Part shown: one piece after another, positions 54,481 through 62,874 of the stretch
How positions within the stretch are numbered: the stretch's first letter is position 1
Layout of the letters: the number at the start of each line of letters is the position of its first letter
Notes under the pieces: generated by a model
What the model was told of the DNA's origin: nothing
What the model saw: the letters and a program-made list of their open reading frames with translations, nothing else
The model's database searches: none
Position numbers and translations under genes: made by a program
Source of the DNA: Marinomonas alcarazii
GTDB lineage: Bacteria > Pseudomonadota > Gammaproteobacteria > Pseudomonadales > Marinomonadaceae
Length of the DNA: 64,000 nucleotides
Direction of reading: 5' to 3'
Assembly (NCBI RefSeq): GCF_003208215.1
Contig: NZ_QKLW01000011.1
Coordinates: 1 to 64,000 of the forward strand

Positions 54481-55325
54481 GTTTCTTCTGGTCGACGAGT
54501 TAGTACTTCAACGCCATCAGCAGTAACGAGCAAGGTGTGTTCGTATTGTGCAGACAGTCGCCCGTCTTTGGTTTTTGCAATCCAGTTGTCTGGTCCAGTG
54601 TGTTTAACTTGTTTTTTGCCAGCGTTGATCATTGGCTCAATCGTCAGGGTCATGCCTTCTTCCAGTATCACGCCTGTACCTGGTGTACCATAATGGGCAA
54701 CCTGAGGTTCGCCGTGGAAGGTCGTTCCAACGCCGTGTCCGCAGTATTCTTCAACAACTGAATAGTGGTGTTTGTGTGCGTAGGCTGAAATGGCTGCGCC
54801 AATATCACCTAGGCGGGCGCCAGGCTTAACCATATCAATGGCAAGGTAAAGTGCCTCTTGCGTGACTTTTGCAAGTCGTTCTGCGTGAGGAAGAGCTGGG
54901 CCAGCAAAGAACATTTTGCTCGTATCACCATAGTAGCCATCTTTTATGATAGTGATGTCGATGTTTACTACATCGCCTTTTTTTAAGGCTTTATCATTTG
55001 GAATGCCATGGCATATAACATCGTTGACTGATGTGCAGCAGGACTTGGGAAAGCCATGGTAGTTCAAAGGTGCAGGAATGGCGCCTTGCTCTTTAATGAT
55101 GTAATTGTGAGCAATAATGTCTAGTTGTTCGGTTGTCACACCTGGAACAACAAACTCTTCCAGCATCACTAAAACGTCAGCGGCTAATTTGCCTGCTGTA
55201 CGCATGCCTTCAATATCGCTTATGTCTGTGAAGCGCGTTGAAGCTGGGCGCGGAGTCCAGCTAGGCGCGTCAACTCGACCATCTTTGGTTAATGCTTCGA
55301 CTTTTTCTAAGATTTCGTTGCTCAT
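54468..55325 (-). CDS. map: Methionine aminopeptidase type I
   Basis: A 285-residue metalloprotease that removes N-terminal methionine from new proteins. The five metal ligands lie in VNIDITIIKDGYYGDTSKMF (two Asp), CGHGVGTTFHGEPQ (His), TIEPMINAG (Glu) and SAQYEHTLLV (Glu). It carries an N-terminal extension of about 30 residues (EALTKDGRVDAPSWTPRPAST) that is absent from E. coli Map (264). It heads the map-glnD-dapC-dapD run and is divergent from rpsB, the conserved map/rpsB arrangement. Confidence 0.96.
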   Translation of the reverse strand: MSNEILEKVEALTKDGRVDAPSWTPRPASTRFTDISDIEGMRTAGKLAADVLVMLEEFVVPGVTTEQLDIIAHNYIIKEQGAIPAPLNYHGFPKSCCTSVNDVICHGIPNDKALKKGDVVNIDITIIKDGYYGDTSKMFFAGPALPHAERLAKVTQEALYLAIDMVKPGARLGDIGAAISAYAHKHHYSVVEEYCGHGVGTTFHGEPQVAHYGTPGTGVILEEGMTLTIEPMINAGKKQVKHTGPDNWIAKTKDGRLSAQYEHTLLVTADGVEVLTRRPEETRFS

Positions 55326-55482
55326 GATTCACGTGTCTTAATTTGGTTTATGTCTACATAGAAACGGGGTTGCGAAGTATTCTACATGACTTGAGCGGTA
55401 GAATCGCCTCTCTAAATGAAAAAAACGTGCAGATGATGGGGTGTAAAAAATACGCTCAGGTCTTTTGGTTTGGGGTTAAATG

Positions 55483-55491
55483 TGGTATAAA
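55483..55491 (+). promoter_or_regulatory. rpsB: rpsB promoter, extended -10
   Basis: TGG-TATAAA is an extended -10 element (TGn plus five of six -10 matches) followed by a GC-rich discriminator (ACGCCGGC). The -35 hexamer is weak, which an extended -10 can compensate. A GC-rich discriminator is typical of promoters repressed by ppGpp. Transcription would start at about 55498, giving a leader of about 160 nt. Confidence 0.55.
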
Positions 55492-55498
55492 ACGCCGG

Positions 55499-55649
55499 CT
55501 TATCAGGCTTGTGCCTGAAATAAGTGAAATTACTTAAATCAACGATCTTGCCGCTATTAAAGAAAGTGTCTTGGGTGTCTTAGGTTGCCTTAAACCTTAT
55601 ATGACTGACGCTTTTAGCTGGTAAGCATAAACAACCCAAATTTAAAGGA
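55499..55649 (+). promoter_or_regulatory. rpsB: Structured rpsB leader, possible S2 autoregulatory element
   Basis: Visible pairing: a 5' hairpin CTTAT-CAGGC-TTGT-GCCTG-AA-ATAAG (55499-55524). TTGGGT (55571-55576) pairs with ACCCAA (55634-55639), closing a domain that contains AGGTT/AACCT (55582-55597) and ends six bases before the ribosome-binding site AAGGA. S2 represses rpsB-tsf translation through a conserved leader structure in gammaproteobacteria; that this leader does so is inference. Confidence 0.5.
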
Positions 55650-55656
55650 TAGTAAA

Positions 55657-56391
55657 ATGCCTACAGTTTCTATGCGCGACCTATTATTGGTTGGTTCACA
55701 CTTCGGTCACCAAACTCGTTACTGGAACCCAAAAATGAAGCCTTTCATTTTCGGTGCTCGTAACAAGATTCACATCATTAACCTTGAGCACACAGTTCCA
55801 GCTCTTAACAACGCTCTTGAGCTTGTTAAAAAAATGGCTGAAAACAAGAACAAGGTTTTGTTTGTTGGTACTAAGCGTGCTGCATCTAAAACGATCAAAG
55901 AGCAAGCTGCTCGCTCTGGTATGCCATACGTTAACCACCGTTGGTTAGGTGGTATGTTGACTAACTACAAAACTATTCGTGCATCTATCAAGCGCCTACG
56001 TGAGCTTGAAACACAAATGTCCGATGGTACTTTTGATAAGCTGACTAAGAAAGAAGCTTTGATGCGTACTCGTGAGCTTGATAAATTGGAGCTTTCTATG
56101 GGTGGTATCAAGGATATGGGCGGCCTTCCAGATGTATTGTTCGTAGTTGACGTTGACCATGAACGTATTGCAATCAAAGAAGCTAACAAATTAGGTATTC
56201 CTGTTATCGGTATCGTCGATACTAACAGTGATCCAGATGGTGTTGATTACATCATCCCAGCTAACGATGACGCGATTCGCGCTGTTCAGTTGTACGTAGG
56301 CGCTTTTGCTGATGCTGTTCTTGAAGGTCGTAATGCGACTGCTGGAACTGCAGATGAATTCGTTGAAGTAAGCGAAGCAACTGAAGCGTAA
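55657..56391 (+). CDS. rpsB: 30S ribosomal protein S2
   Basis: A 244-residue small-subunit protein that sits on the back of the 30S platform. Family motifs include [19 protein letters not shown] near residues 8-26, [18 protein letters not shown] near 93-110, and [27 protein letters not shown]. Codons are strongly biased, as expected for high expression. AAGGA precedes the ATG. tsf follows 85 bp later, with two hairpins in between; S2 probably controls both. Confidence 0.99.
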   Translation: MPTVSMRDLLLVGSHFGHQTRYWNPKMKPFIFGARNKIHIINLEHTVPALNNALELVKKMAENKNKVLFVGTKRAASKTIKEQAARSGMPYVNHRWLGGMLTNYKTIRASIKRLRELETQMSDGTFDKLTKKEALMRTRELDKLELSMGGIKDMGGLPDVLFVVDVDHERIAIKEANKLGIPVIGIVDTNSDPDGVDYIIPANDDAIRAVQLYVGAFADAVLEGRNATAGTADEFVEVSEATEA

Positions 56392-56446
56392 GTAAACTTT
56401 CTAGTTTACTCTGGTTTCTAAAGGGAGGTGTCTTGCCTCCTTTTTT
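56391..56446 (+). terminator. Attenuator/terminator between rpsB and tsf
   Basis: AGTAAAC/GTTTACT (56391-56410) overlaps the rpsB stop. It is followed by AAGGGAGG (56421-56428) pairing with CCTCCTTT (56436-56443; one G-T pair) and a T-run to 56446. The second stem has intrinsic terminator form, so part of the transcription may stop before tsf, as reported between rpsB and tsf in E. coli. Confidence 0.65.
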
Positions 56447-56476
56447 AAATTTGAATTGGTATAAAGAGGATTTAAC

Positions 56477-57337
56477 ATGGCCGCAGTATCTGCAGCATTG
56501 GTAAAAGAGCTACGTGATCGTACTGGCCTAGGCATGATGGAGTGTAAAAAAGCACTTGTCGCTGCTAACGCTGATATCGAAGTGGCTATCGAAGAACTAC
56601 GTAAATCAAGTGGCATGAAGGCAGCTAAAAAAGCTGGCCGTACTGCAGCTGAAGGTACAATCATTATGCGTGTAGCTGATGATGCATCTTACGGTGTCTT
56701 GGTTGAAGTTAACTCTGAAACTGACTTCGCTTCTCGTGACGAAGGTTTCATCTCTTTCGCTAATAAAGTAGCTGACGTTGTGTTTGCAACGAAAGAAACT
56801 GACATGGAGAAAGTGATTTCAGGCGAAATGCTTGAAGCTCGTGAAGCTTTGGTTCAAAAAATCGGTGAAAACATCACACCTCGTCGTGCTGTTATCGTTG
56901 AGGGCGGTTTAGTAGGTGGTTACCTTCACGGTAATGGCCAAATCGCTGTATTGACTCAGCTTGAAGGCGGCGACGCTGAATTGGCTAAAGATGTTTCTAT
57001 GCACGTAGCTGCAGTATCTCCTCGCGTTGTTAACGGTGAAGATATGCCTGCTGAAGTTCTTGCAAAAGAAGAAGAGATTGTTCGTGCGCAGCCAGACATG
57101 GCTGGTAAACCAGCAGAAATCGTTGATAAAATGATTGTTGGTCGTATGAAGAAGTTCTTGGCTGAAAACAGCTTGACTGAACAGCCTTTCGTTAAGAATC
57201 CAGAAGTTAAAGTTGGTCAGCTAGTTAAAGACGCTGGCGCAACCGTTACTTCATTCATTCGCCTTGAAGTAGGTGAAGGTATTGAAGTTGCTGAAGTGGA
57301 TTTTGCAGCAGAAGTAGCAGCACAACTTAAAGGTTAA
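56477..57337 (+). CDS. tsf: Translation elongation factor Ts
   Basis: A 286-residue guanine nucleotide exchange factor for EF-Tu. The N-terminal UBA-like domain with [16 protein letters not shown] is followed by the exchange motif [13 protein letters not shown] near residues 79-91. The core then runs through [11 protein letters not shown]. Length matches E. coli EF-Ts (283). Codon bias is strong. AAAGAGGA precedes the ATG. It ends in a strong terminator before pyrH. Confidence 0.99.
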   Translation: MAAVSAALVKELRDRTGLGMMECKKALVAANADIEVAIEELRKSSGMKAAKKAGRTAAEGTIIMRVADDASYGVLVEVNSETDFASRDEGFISFANKVADVVFATKETDMEKVISGEMLEAREALVQKIGENITPRRAVIVEGGLVGGYLHGNGQIAVLTQLEGGDAELAKDVSMHVAAVSPRVVNGEDMPAEVLAKEEEIVRAQPDMAGKPAEIVDKMIVGRMKKFLAENSLTEQPFVKNPEVKVGQLVKDAGATVTSFIRLEVGEGIEVAEVDFAAEVAAQLKG

Positions 57338-57361
57338 TTCCTAGTTGTAATGTCTTGCGAA

Positions 57362-57392
57362 AAAAAAAGGGGCAGCTTGACTGCCCCTTTTT
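57362..57392 (+). terminator. Intrinsic terminator of tsf
   Basis: AAAAGGGGCAG (57365-57375) pairs with CTGCCCCTTTT (57381-57391); the loop is five bases and A- and T-runs flank the stem. Confidence 0.93.
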
Positions 57393-57469
57393 ATGAGAGA
57401 TGAGTGCGATGAGTGTCGGTTAGATTGACCTCAGTTATTCAAGAAATGAAATCATTGCCGGAGGTTGAT

Positions 57470-58192
57470 ATGCCAAAAGAAAAGAGTCCAAAATACAAAA
57501 GAATTTTGCTTAAGCTAAGCGGCGAAGCCTTGATGGGCGATGAGTCATTTGGTATTGACCCTAAAGTGTTAAACCGCATTGCGTTAGAGATAGGGCAGTT
57601 GCGTGGTATTGGTGTTGAAGTAGGTATTGTTATTGGTGGCGGTAATTTGTTCCGTGGTCAGGCGTTGAGTCAGGCTGGTATGGATCGAGTAACTGGCGAC
57701 CATATGGGGATGCTGGCGACCGTTATGAATGCACTGGCAATGCGAGACGCATTAGAACGAGCGAATATTGCAACACGTGTAATGTCGGCTATTACTATGA
57801 CAGGAATTGTTGAGCCTTATGACAGACGTCGTGCGATGCGACTGATGAAAGAAGGTGATGTGCTTATTTTCTCTGCTGGTACAGGGAACCCTTTCTTTAC
57901 AACTGACTCTGCTGCTTGTTTACGCGGCATTGAGATTGATGCAGATGTCGTAATGAAAGCAACAAAGGTGGATGGTGTTTATTCTGCCGATCCTATGAAA
58001 GATCCTACTGCCGTGAAATATGATACATTGGGTTACGATGAAGTGCTTGAAAAGCAATTAGGCGTTATGGACTTAACTGCCATTTGTTTGACTCGTGACC
58101 ATTCTATGCCAATACGCGTATTTAATATGAATAAGCCCGGAGCCTTGGTGAATATCATGGTTGGTGGCAGTGAAGGTACACTGATTAAGTGA
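57470..58192 (+). CDS. pyrH: UMP kinase PyrH
   Basis: A 240-residue hexameric kinase of the amino-acid kinase family that phosphorylates UMP to [21 protein letters not shown] near residues 14-31 binds phosphate, and [13 protein letters not shown] is the UMP loop. [23 protein letters not shown] and [17 protein letters not shown] are also conserved. The ATG at 57470, with GGAGG in front, gives the family start; the open codons upstream to 57413 are rejected. Next comes frr, 7 bp on. Confidence 0.97.
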   Translation: MPKEKSPKYKRILLKLSGEALMGDESFGIDPKVLNRIALEIGQLRGIGVEVGIVIGGGNLFRGQALSQAGMDRVTGDHMGMLATVMNALAMRDALERANIATRVMSAITMTGIVEPYDRRRAMRLMKEGDVLIFSAGTGNPFFTTDSAACLRGIEIDADVVMKATKVDGVYSADPMKDPTAVKYDTLGYDEVLEKQLGVMDLTAICLTRDHSMPIRVFNMNKPGALVNIMVGGSEGTLIK

Positions 58193-58199
58193 GGAAATT

Positions 58200-58757
58200 A
58201 TGATTAACGAAATTCTTAAAGACGCAGAAGACCGTATGGGCAAAGCAGTGGCTTCTGTTGAATCTGCGTTTAAAAAAATCCGTACAGGTCGTGCACACCC
58301 AAGTATATTGGACTCAGTGAAAGTGAACTATTACGGTTCAGAGACACCACTAAGCCAAGTGGCGAATATTACCGTTGAAGATGCACGTACATTGGGTGTG
58401 TCTCCTTGGGAAAATAACTTGGTTCCTGAGATTGAAAAAGCCATTATGAAATCTGATCTTGGTTTAAATCCAGCGACAAATGGTAATCTTATTCGAATTC
58501 CTATGCCTGCTCTGACAGAGGAAACGCGTAAGAATTATTTTAAGCAAGCTAAGAATGAAGCGGAAAATGGTCGTATTTCCATCCGTAACATTCGTCGTGA
58601 TGCGAACAGTTCTTTGAAAGACCTAGTGAAAGAAAAAGAGATTTCTGAAGACGATGATCGTCGTGCACAAGATCAAGTTCAAAAAATTACTGACAAGTAT
58701 GTTGCTCTTGTTGAAGAGCGTCTTGCTGCGAAAGAAAAAGACTTGATGGAAATCTAA
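58200..58757 (+). CDS. frr: Ribosome recycling factor
   Basis: A 185-residue factor that, with EF-G, splits post-termination ribosomes. The three-helix-bundle domain has [27 protein letters not shown]. The small domain follows ([30 protein letters not shown]). The helix returning carries [28 protein letters not shown]. Length equals E. coli RRF. A GGAA-type ribosome-binding site precedes the ATG, and a terminator with a UUCG loop follows. Confidence 0.98.
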   Translation: MINEILKDAEDRMGKAVASVESAFKKIRTGRAHPSILDSVKVNYYGSETPLSQVANITVEDARTLGVSPWENNLVPEIEKAIMKSDLGLNPATNGNLIRIPMPALTEETRKNYFKQAKNEAENGRISIRNIRRDANSSLKDLVKEKEISEDDDRRAQDQVQKITDKYVALVEERLAAKEKDLMEI

Positions 58758-58764
58758 TGGAAGG

Positions 58765-58790
58765 AGCGAGCTTTCGAGCTCGCTTTTTTT
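58765..58790 (+). terminator. Intrinsic terminator of frr with UUCG loop
   Basis: AGCGAGCT (58765-58772) pairs with AGCTCGCT (58777-58784) around a TTCG tetraloop, which is exceptionally stable in RNA. A run of seven T follows. Confidence 0.92.
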
Positions 58791-58808
58791 GTTGACTAGG
58801 GTAATGCT

Positions 58809-59540
58809 ATGTCTGAATTGGATGGCGCTGATATTAATTCAGTAGTCGTGCCTGATCATATTGCCATTATTATGGATGGCAATAATCGCTGGGCAAAGAA
58901 AAAACATCTTCCGAGCATTGCGGGTCATACAGCCGGTGCTGCTGCGGTTCGCCGTGTTGTTGAAGCGTCTGCTAGAGCTGGTGTTAAAGTGCTAACACTA
59001 TTCGCATTTTCAAGCGAGAACTGGAAACGCCCAAAGTTGGAAGTGGATGGTTTGATGAAGTTGTTTATGCGTTCTTTGAAAAAAGAGTTGAAACGACTCA
59101 ATGAGCATAAAATCCGCTTGCGAGTAATCGGTGATTTGTCTGGCTTTAGTCAGGGACTACGAGAGCAGATTCAAAGCACCGAAGATGCAACAAAAAATAA
59201 TGATCAGATGACGCTTGTCATTGCGGCAAATTATGGTGGTCGCTGGGATATTGCTGAAGCGGCCAAGAAAATGGCAGAGCGTGTTGCTGCTGGCGAATTG
59301 TTGCCAGAAGATATTAATGAATCTTCGTTGGCTGAGCACGTGCAGTTGGCCGATTTGCCCCCGCCAGATCTGTTGATTCGAACCTCAGGAGAGGAGCGAA
59401 TTAGTAATTTTATGCTTTGGCAGACTGCCTATTCTGAGTTTGTCTTTCTTCCGGTATTGTGGCCAGATTTTGATCAATCGCATTTCGATGAGGCTGTTCA
59501 AACTTATCAAAACCGTCAACGTCGTTATGGTGGTCGATAA
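58809..59540 (+). CDS. uppS: Undecaprenyl diphosphate synthase UppS
   Basis: A 243-residue cis-prenyltransferase that makes the C55 carrier lipid for peptidoglycan. Catalytic Asp23 lies in IIMDGNNRWAKK, with LTLFAFSSENWKRP and the late RTSGEERISNFMLWQTAYSEFVFLPVLWPDF. Length matches E. coli UppS (253). cdsA follows 2 bp later. Together with dxr in the same run it covers the first and last isoprenoid steps of the carrier pathway. Confidence 0.97.
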   Translation: MSELDGADINSVVVPDHIAIIMDGNNRWAKKKHLPSIAGHTAGAAAVRRVVEASARAGVKVLTLFAFSSENWKRPKLEVDGLMKLFMRSLKKELKRLNEHKIRLRVIGDLSGFSQGLREQIQSTEDATKNNDQMTLVIAANYGGRWDIAEAAKKMAERVAAGELLPEDINESSLAEHVQLADLPPPDLLIRTSGEERISNFMLWQTAYSEFVFLPVLWPDFDQSHFDEAVQTYQNRQRRYGGR

Positions 59541-59542
59541 CT

Positions 59543-60346
59543 ATGTTACTCCCCAGAATTTTTAGCGCCATTGTCATGGCTTTTCTGTTTATTTATGCTG
59601 TTTTTGTCTTGGGCGCTTCTAGTTTTGTTTTTGCAATGGCGGCTGTTGTTGTACTGGCTGGCTGGGAGTGGGCCAGATTGTCTGGCGTGCGAAGTCAATT
59701 GGGTCGCGTTGCTTTTGCAGCGGCAGTAGGTGCTATATGTTTTGTGGTTCTTGATAGAGATTTGCAGAGTGCGTCGCTGACTATTAGCCCGGTTTTATGG
59801 GCTCTTGCGTTGTTTTGGGTGATTCGTTACCCCGTTCCTTTATTGTGGAAGTTTAAAAGCAGTCGTTTGGTGTTTGGCGCCCTTGTATTGGTAACGACAT
59901 GGTCGTCTTTGGTTGTATTGCGCCAGTCAGGTGATTTTGTTGTTTGGATTCTGCTTCTTATGGGGCTTATTTGGGGCGCTGATACGGGAGCCTATTTTGC
60001 TGGTCGTGCTTTTGGTAAAAGAAAATTAGCCCGCTTTGTTAGCCCTGGCAAATCGTGGGAAGGCGTTATTGGTGGCTTGCTGCTTACCCAAGTTGGTTTG
60101 GTTGTATTTGCTCAATTGAGTGATTTTACGTTAAATCAATGGTTCATTTTGGCTGCGATTGGTTTGATTACTTCATTTGTCTCTGTGTTAGGTGATTTAA
60201 CCGAGAGTTTGTTTAAGCGCCATGAAGAGCTAAAAGATTCAAGTCATTTAATTCCAGGTCATGGTGGCGTTATGGATCGTGTGGATAGCCTGACGGCGGC
60301 GGCTCCTATTTTTGTGTTAATGCTTAGTTTGGTGGGATGGCTTTGA
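59543..60346 (+). CDS. cdsA: Phosphatidate cytidylyltransferase CdsA
   Basis: A 267-residue integral membrane enzyme that makes CDP-diacylglycerol. About seven to eight membrane helices can be seen. The signature near the C-terminus is PGHGGVMDRVDSLTAAAPIF, and SPGKSWEGVIGGLL and DTGAYFAGRAFGKRKLA are the other conserved cytoplasmic motifs. Length is normal. The dxr start overlaps its stop as TGATG, so coupling is likely. Confidence 0.96.
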   Translation: MLLPRIFSAIVMAFLFIYAVFVLGASSFVFAMAAVVVLAGWEWARLSGVRSQLGRVAFAAAVGAICFVVLDRDLQSASLTISPVLWALALFWVIRYPVPLLWKFKSSRLVFGALVLVTTWSSLVVLRQSGDFVVWILLLMGLIWGADTGAYFAGRAFGKRKLARFVSPGKSWEGVIGGLLLTQVGLVVFAQLSDFTLNQWFILAAIGLITSFVSVLGDLTESLFKRHEELKDSSHLIPGHGGVMDRVDSLTAAAPIFVLMLSLVGWL

Positions 60347-61518
60347 TGCAAGGCATTTGTCTTTTAGGTGCAACAGGATCGATTGGTCAAAGCACGTTGG
60401 ATGTTATCGCTCAGCACCCAGATAAATTTTTTTTGGTAAGTGCCTCAGCGAATCAAAGCGTGGATAAAATGGCAGATATATGCCGTCGTTTTAACCCGCA
60501 GCGTGTTGTTATGGGGTCTCAGGCGGCACGAGATGAGTTGGCAAGTAAGTGCCAAGACTTAGATGTTTCGTTTGAGTGGGGAGCGGACGCGCTAGATAGC
60601 ATCGCTTCAGACTCGTCTGTTGACCAAGTTATGGCTGCCATAATGGGGTTTGCTGGCCTAAAGCCAACGTTAGCGGGTATTCGTGCAGGTAAGCGAACCT
60701 TGCTTGCCAATAAAGAGTCTTTAGTAACGGCTGGGAAGCTCTTTATGGATGAGGTGGCACGTAATAATGTTGTCTTATTACCAATAGACAGTGAACATAA
60801 TGCTATTTATCAGAGTCTACCTCAGACATCTAATGGCGCTCATAAGCAAGATGTCGCAAGTATTATTTTAACAGCCTCTGGTGGTCCGTTTAAATCTTGG
60901 TCAATTGAAGATATGGCCAGCGTGACGCCAGAGCAAGCTTGTAAGCACCCGAATTGGTCGATGGGGCAAAAAATATCCATTGATTCTGCAACCTTAATGA
61001 ATAAAGGTTTAGAGCTGATTGAGGCTTGTTGGTTGTTTGATGTGACGCCGAATGAGGTGGAGGTTGTTGTCCACCCAGAAAGCATAGTTCATTCTATGGT
61101 GTCTTATATTGATGGTTCTGTCATCGCGCAGATGGGGAATCCAGATATGAAGATTCCAATTGCGTACGGTATGAGTTGGCCACAGCGTATTGAGACAAAT
61201 GTACCTCCTTTGAGTTTTGTGGATGTGGCTCGGCTGAATTTTGAGTCCCCAGATTTAGTGCGTTTTCCTAACTTAAAGTTGGCGGCCGACGCTTGGTTTA
61301 TGGAAGGCACAGCGATGGCTGTGTTAAATGCCGCGAATGAAGTGGCTGTTTCTGCTTTTTTAAAAGGTGAAATTGGTTTTCTTGATATTGCCCGCTTAAA
61401 TGAGAGGGTGTTAATGTCTGCGGATATTCGTTCCATTAATGCAATAGAAGATGTTTTTGAGGCGGATCTTTATTCTCGTCGCCTTGCTCTGGACTTGGTC
61501 TCTGGTGGTGGTTTCTGA
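60346..61518 (+). CDS. dxr: 1-deoxy-D-xylulose 5-phosphate reductoisomerase Dxr
   Basis: A 390-residue NADPH-dependent enzyme of the MEP pathway that makes 2-C-methylerythritol 4-phosphate. The nucleotide motif GATGSIG is at residues 8-14. Metal and substrate residues lie in LLPIDSEHNAIYQ, LTASGGPF and GQKISIDSATLMNKGLELIEA. An ATG three codons upstream (60337) is possible, but the ATG overlapping the cdsA stop gives the family N-terminus. It is also called ispC. Its stop overlaps the rseP start as TGATG. Confidence 0.97.
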   Translation: MQGICLLGATGSIGQSTLDVIAQHPDKFFLVSASANQSVDKMADICRRFNPQRVVMGSQAARDELASKCQDLDVSFEWGADALDSIASDSSVDQVMAAIMGFAGLKPTLAGIRAGKRTLLANKESLVTAGKLFMDEVARNNVVLLPIDSEHNAIYQSLPQTSNGAHKQDVASIILTASGGPFKSWSIEDMASVTPEQACKHPNWSMGQKISIDSATLMNKGLELIEACWLFDVTPNEVEVVVHPESIVHSMVSYIDGSVIAQMGNPDMKIPIAYGMSWPQRIETNVPPLSFVDVARLNFESPDLVRFPNLKLAADAWFMEGTAMAVLNAANEVAVSAFLKGEIGFLDIARLNERVLMSADIRSINAIEDVFEADLYSRRLALDLVSGGGF

Positions 61519-62864
61519 TGATACAGAATATTCTTTCTATTGTTGTTGCCCTTGGTGTTCTTATTACATTTCATGAGTTTGGGCATTATTTTGTTGCGCG
61601 CCGCTGTGGTGTGAAGGTGTTGCGTTTTTCGGTTGGTTTTGGCAAGCCTATATATCGTCATATTGGTAAAACAGGAACGGAGTTTACTCTGGCTATGATT
61701 CCTCTTGGGGGGTATGTTCGCATGCTTGACGAGCGTGAGGGGAATGTTTCTGAGTCTTTGAAAAGTCAAACCTTCAACTGCAAATCAGTGTGGCAACGTA
61801 TTGCGATTGTGGCGGCGGGTCCTATCGCCAATTTTATTTTAGCCGTCGTTATTTATGCGATTGTTGCTTTGCTTGGTGTGCAGTCTGTTGCGCCCAAAGT
61901 AGGGCAGGTTGATCCGCAATCACCTGTCTCTCAAACGCAAATCCAGCCTGGCGATGAGCTTGTGGCACTTGCTGGTGAGTCTGTATCGTCATGGGACGAT
62001 GTAAATTTAGTGTTAGCAGACTTGATCGGTAAAACAGGAACCATTATCGTTCGTTATCAATCTGAAAGTGGCGGCTCTTTGCATGAAGAGGAGATTGATT
62101 TAGATCGTTGGCTAGTGGGTGATGAACCAAATAACTTGATTCGAGCATTTGGACTGTTGCCGTGGCAACCCACTGTGCTGCCCGTGATTTCTCAGGTTGT
62201 CGATGATGGAGCGGGTTTCGCTGCAGGTTTTCAGCCTGGTGATGAAATTTTATCGATCAATGGTCAGTCTGTTTCGAGTTGGCAAGAGGTTGTCGCATCT
62301 GTGCAAAGTAGTCCTAATCAGACGCTTAGTATGGCGGTGCAGCGTAAGCAAAATGTGGTTAATTTGACGTTACAGCCAAAGTACACTGAGCGTGATGGCA
62401 AGGCGATTGGTTATGCAGGTTTGGCGGTGGTTCCTCCTAAATGGGATGAAAGTCTTGTTAGGGAGAGGCACTATGGGGTTTTCGAGGCTTTGTTTTATGG
62501 TGTTGAGCAAACCCATAAAATGGTATCTTTAACCGTTTCCTCCATTGGGAAAATGTTACAAGGATTGATTTCCGTTGATAATTTATCCGGGCCGATAACG
62601 ATTGCCAAAGTGGCAAGCGCATCGGCGGACTCCGGAGTACAGTCTTTTTTGAAGTTTATGGCGTACCTCAGTGTGAGTTTGGGGGTGCTTAATTTATTGC
62701 CTATTCCAATGTTAGATGGTGGGCATTTGGTCTTTTTTGGCATTGAAGCGATTCGACGTAAGCCAGTATCTGAACGAGTTCAGGCCTTGGCTTATCGTAT
62801 AGGCGCTTCGCTTTTATTTGCTTTAATGGCTGTGGCCATTTTTAATGATATTGCCCGCTTGTAG
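61518..62864 (+). CDS. rseP: Site-2 metalloprotease RseP
   Basis: A 448-residue intramembrane zinc protease that cleaves the anti-sigma factor RseA and residual signal peptides. The zinc site is HEFGH at residues 19-23 in the first membrane helix, and the third ligand lies in NLLPIPMLDGGH in the third helix. Two tandem PDZ domains (about 120-205 and 215-300, with GFQPGDEILSINGQSV) gate substrate access. Length equals E. coli RseP (450). It begins at TGATG with dxr and precedes bamA by 10 bp. Confidence 0.97.
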   Translation: MIQNILSIVVALGVLITFHEFGHYFVARRCGVKVLRFSVGFGKPIYRHIGKTGTEFTLAMIPLGGYVRMLDEREGNVSESLKSQTFNCKSVWQRIAIVAAGPIANFILAVVIYAIVALLGVQSVAPKVGQVDPQSPVSQTQIQPGDELVALAGESVSSWDDVNLVLADLIGKTGTIIVRYQSESGGSLHEEEIDLDRWLVGDEPNNLIRAFGLLPWQPTVLPVISQVVDDGAGFAAGFQPGDEILSINGQSVSSWQEVVASVQSSPNQTLSMAVQRKQNVVNLTLQPKYTERDGKAIGYAGLAVVPPKWDESLVRERHYGVFEALFYGVEQTHKMVSLTVSSIGKMLQGLISVDNLSGPITIAKVASASADSGVQSFLKFMAYLSVSLGVLNLLPIPMLDGGHLVFFGIEAIRRKPVSERVQALAYRIGASLLFALMAVAIFNDIARL

Positions 62865-62874
62865 AGAGGTATAT

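Larger units (their letters stand above)
55326..55656. other. Divergent intergenic region, map / rpsB
   Basis: This 331-bp gap separates map (minus) from rpsB (plus). It holds the rpsB promoter and structured leader described below and presumably the map promoter near 55340-55400, where no clear hexamers were seen. A plus-strand reading frame at 55343-55537 crosses the promoter and is not supported. Confidence 0.75.

Noticed and set aside
55343-55537. Plus-strand frame of 64 codons upstream of rpsB
   Set aside because: It runs through the rpsB promoter and 5' hairpin and lacks a ribosome-binding site.
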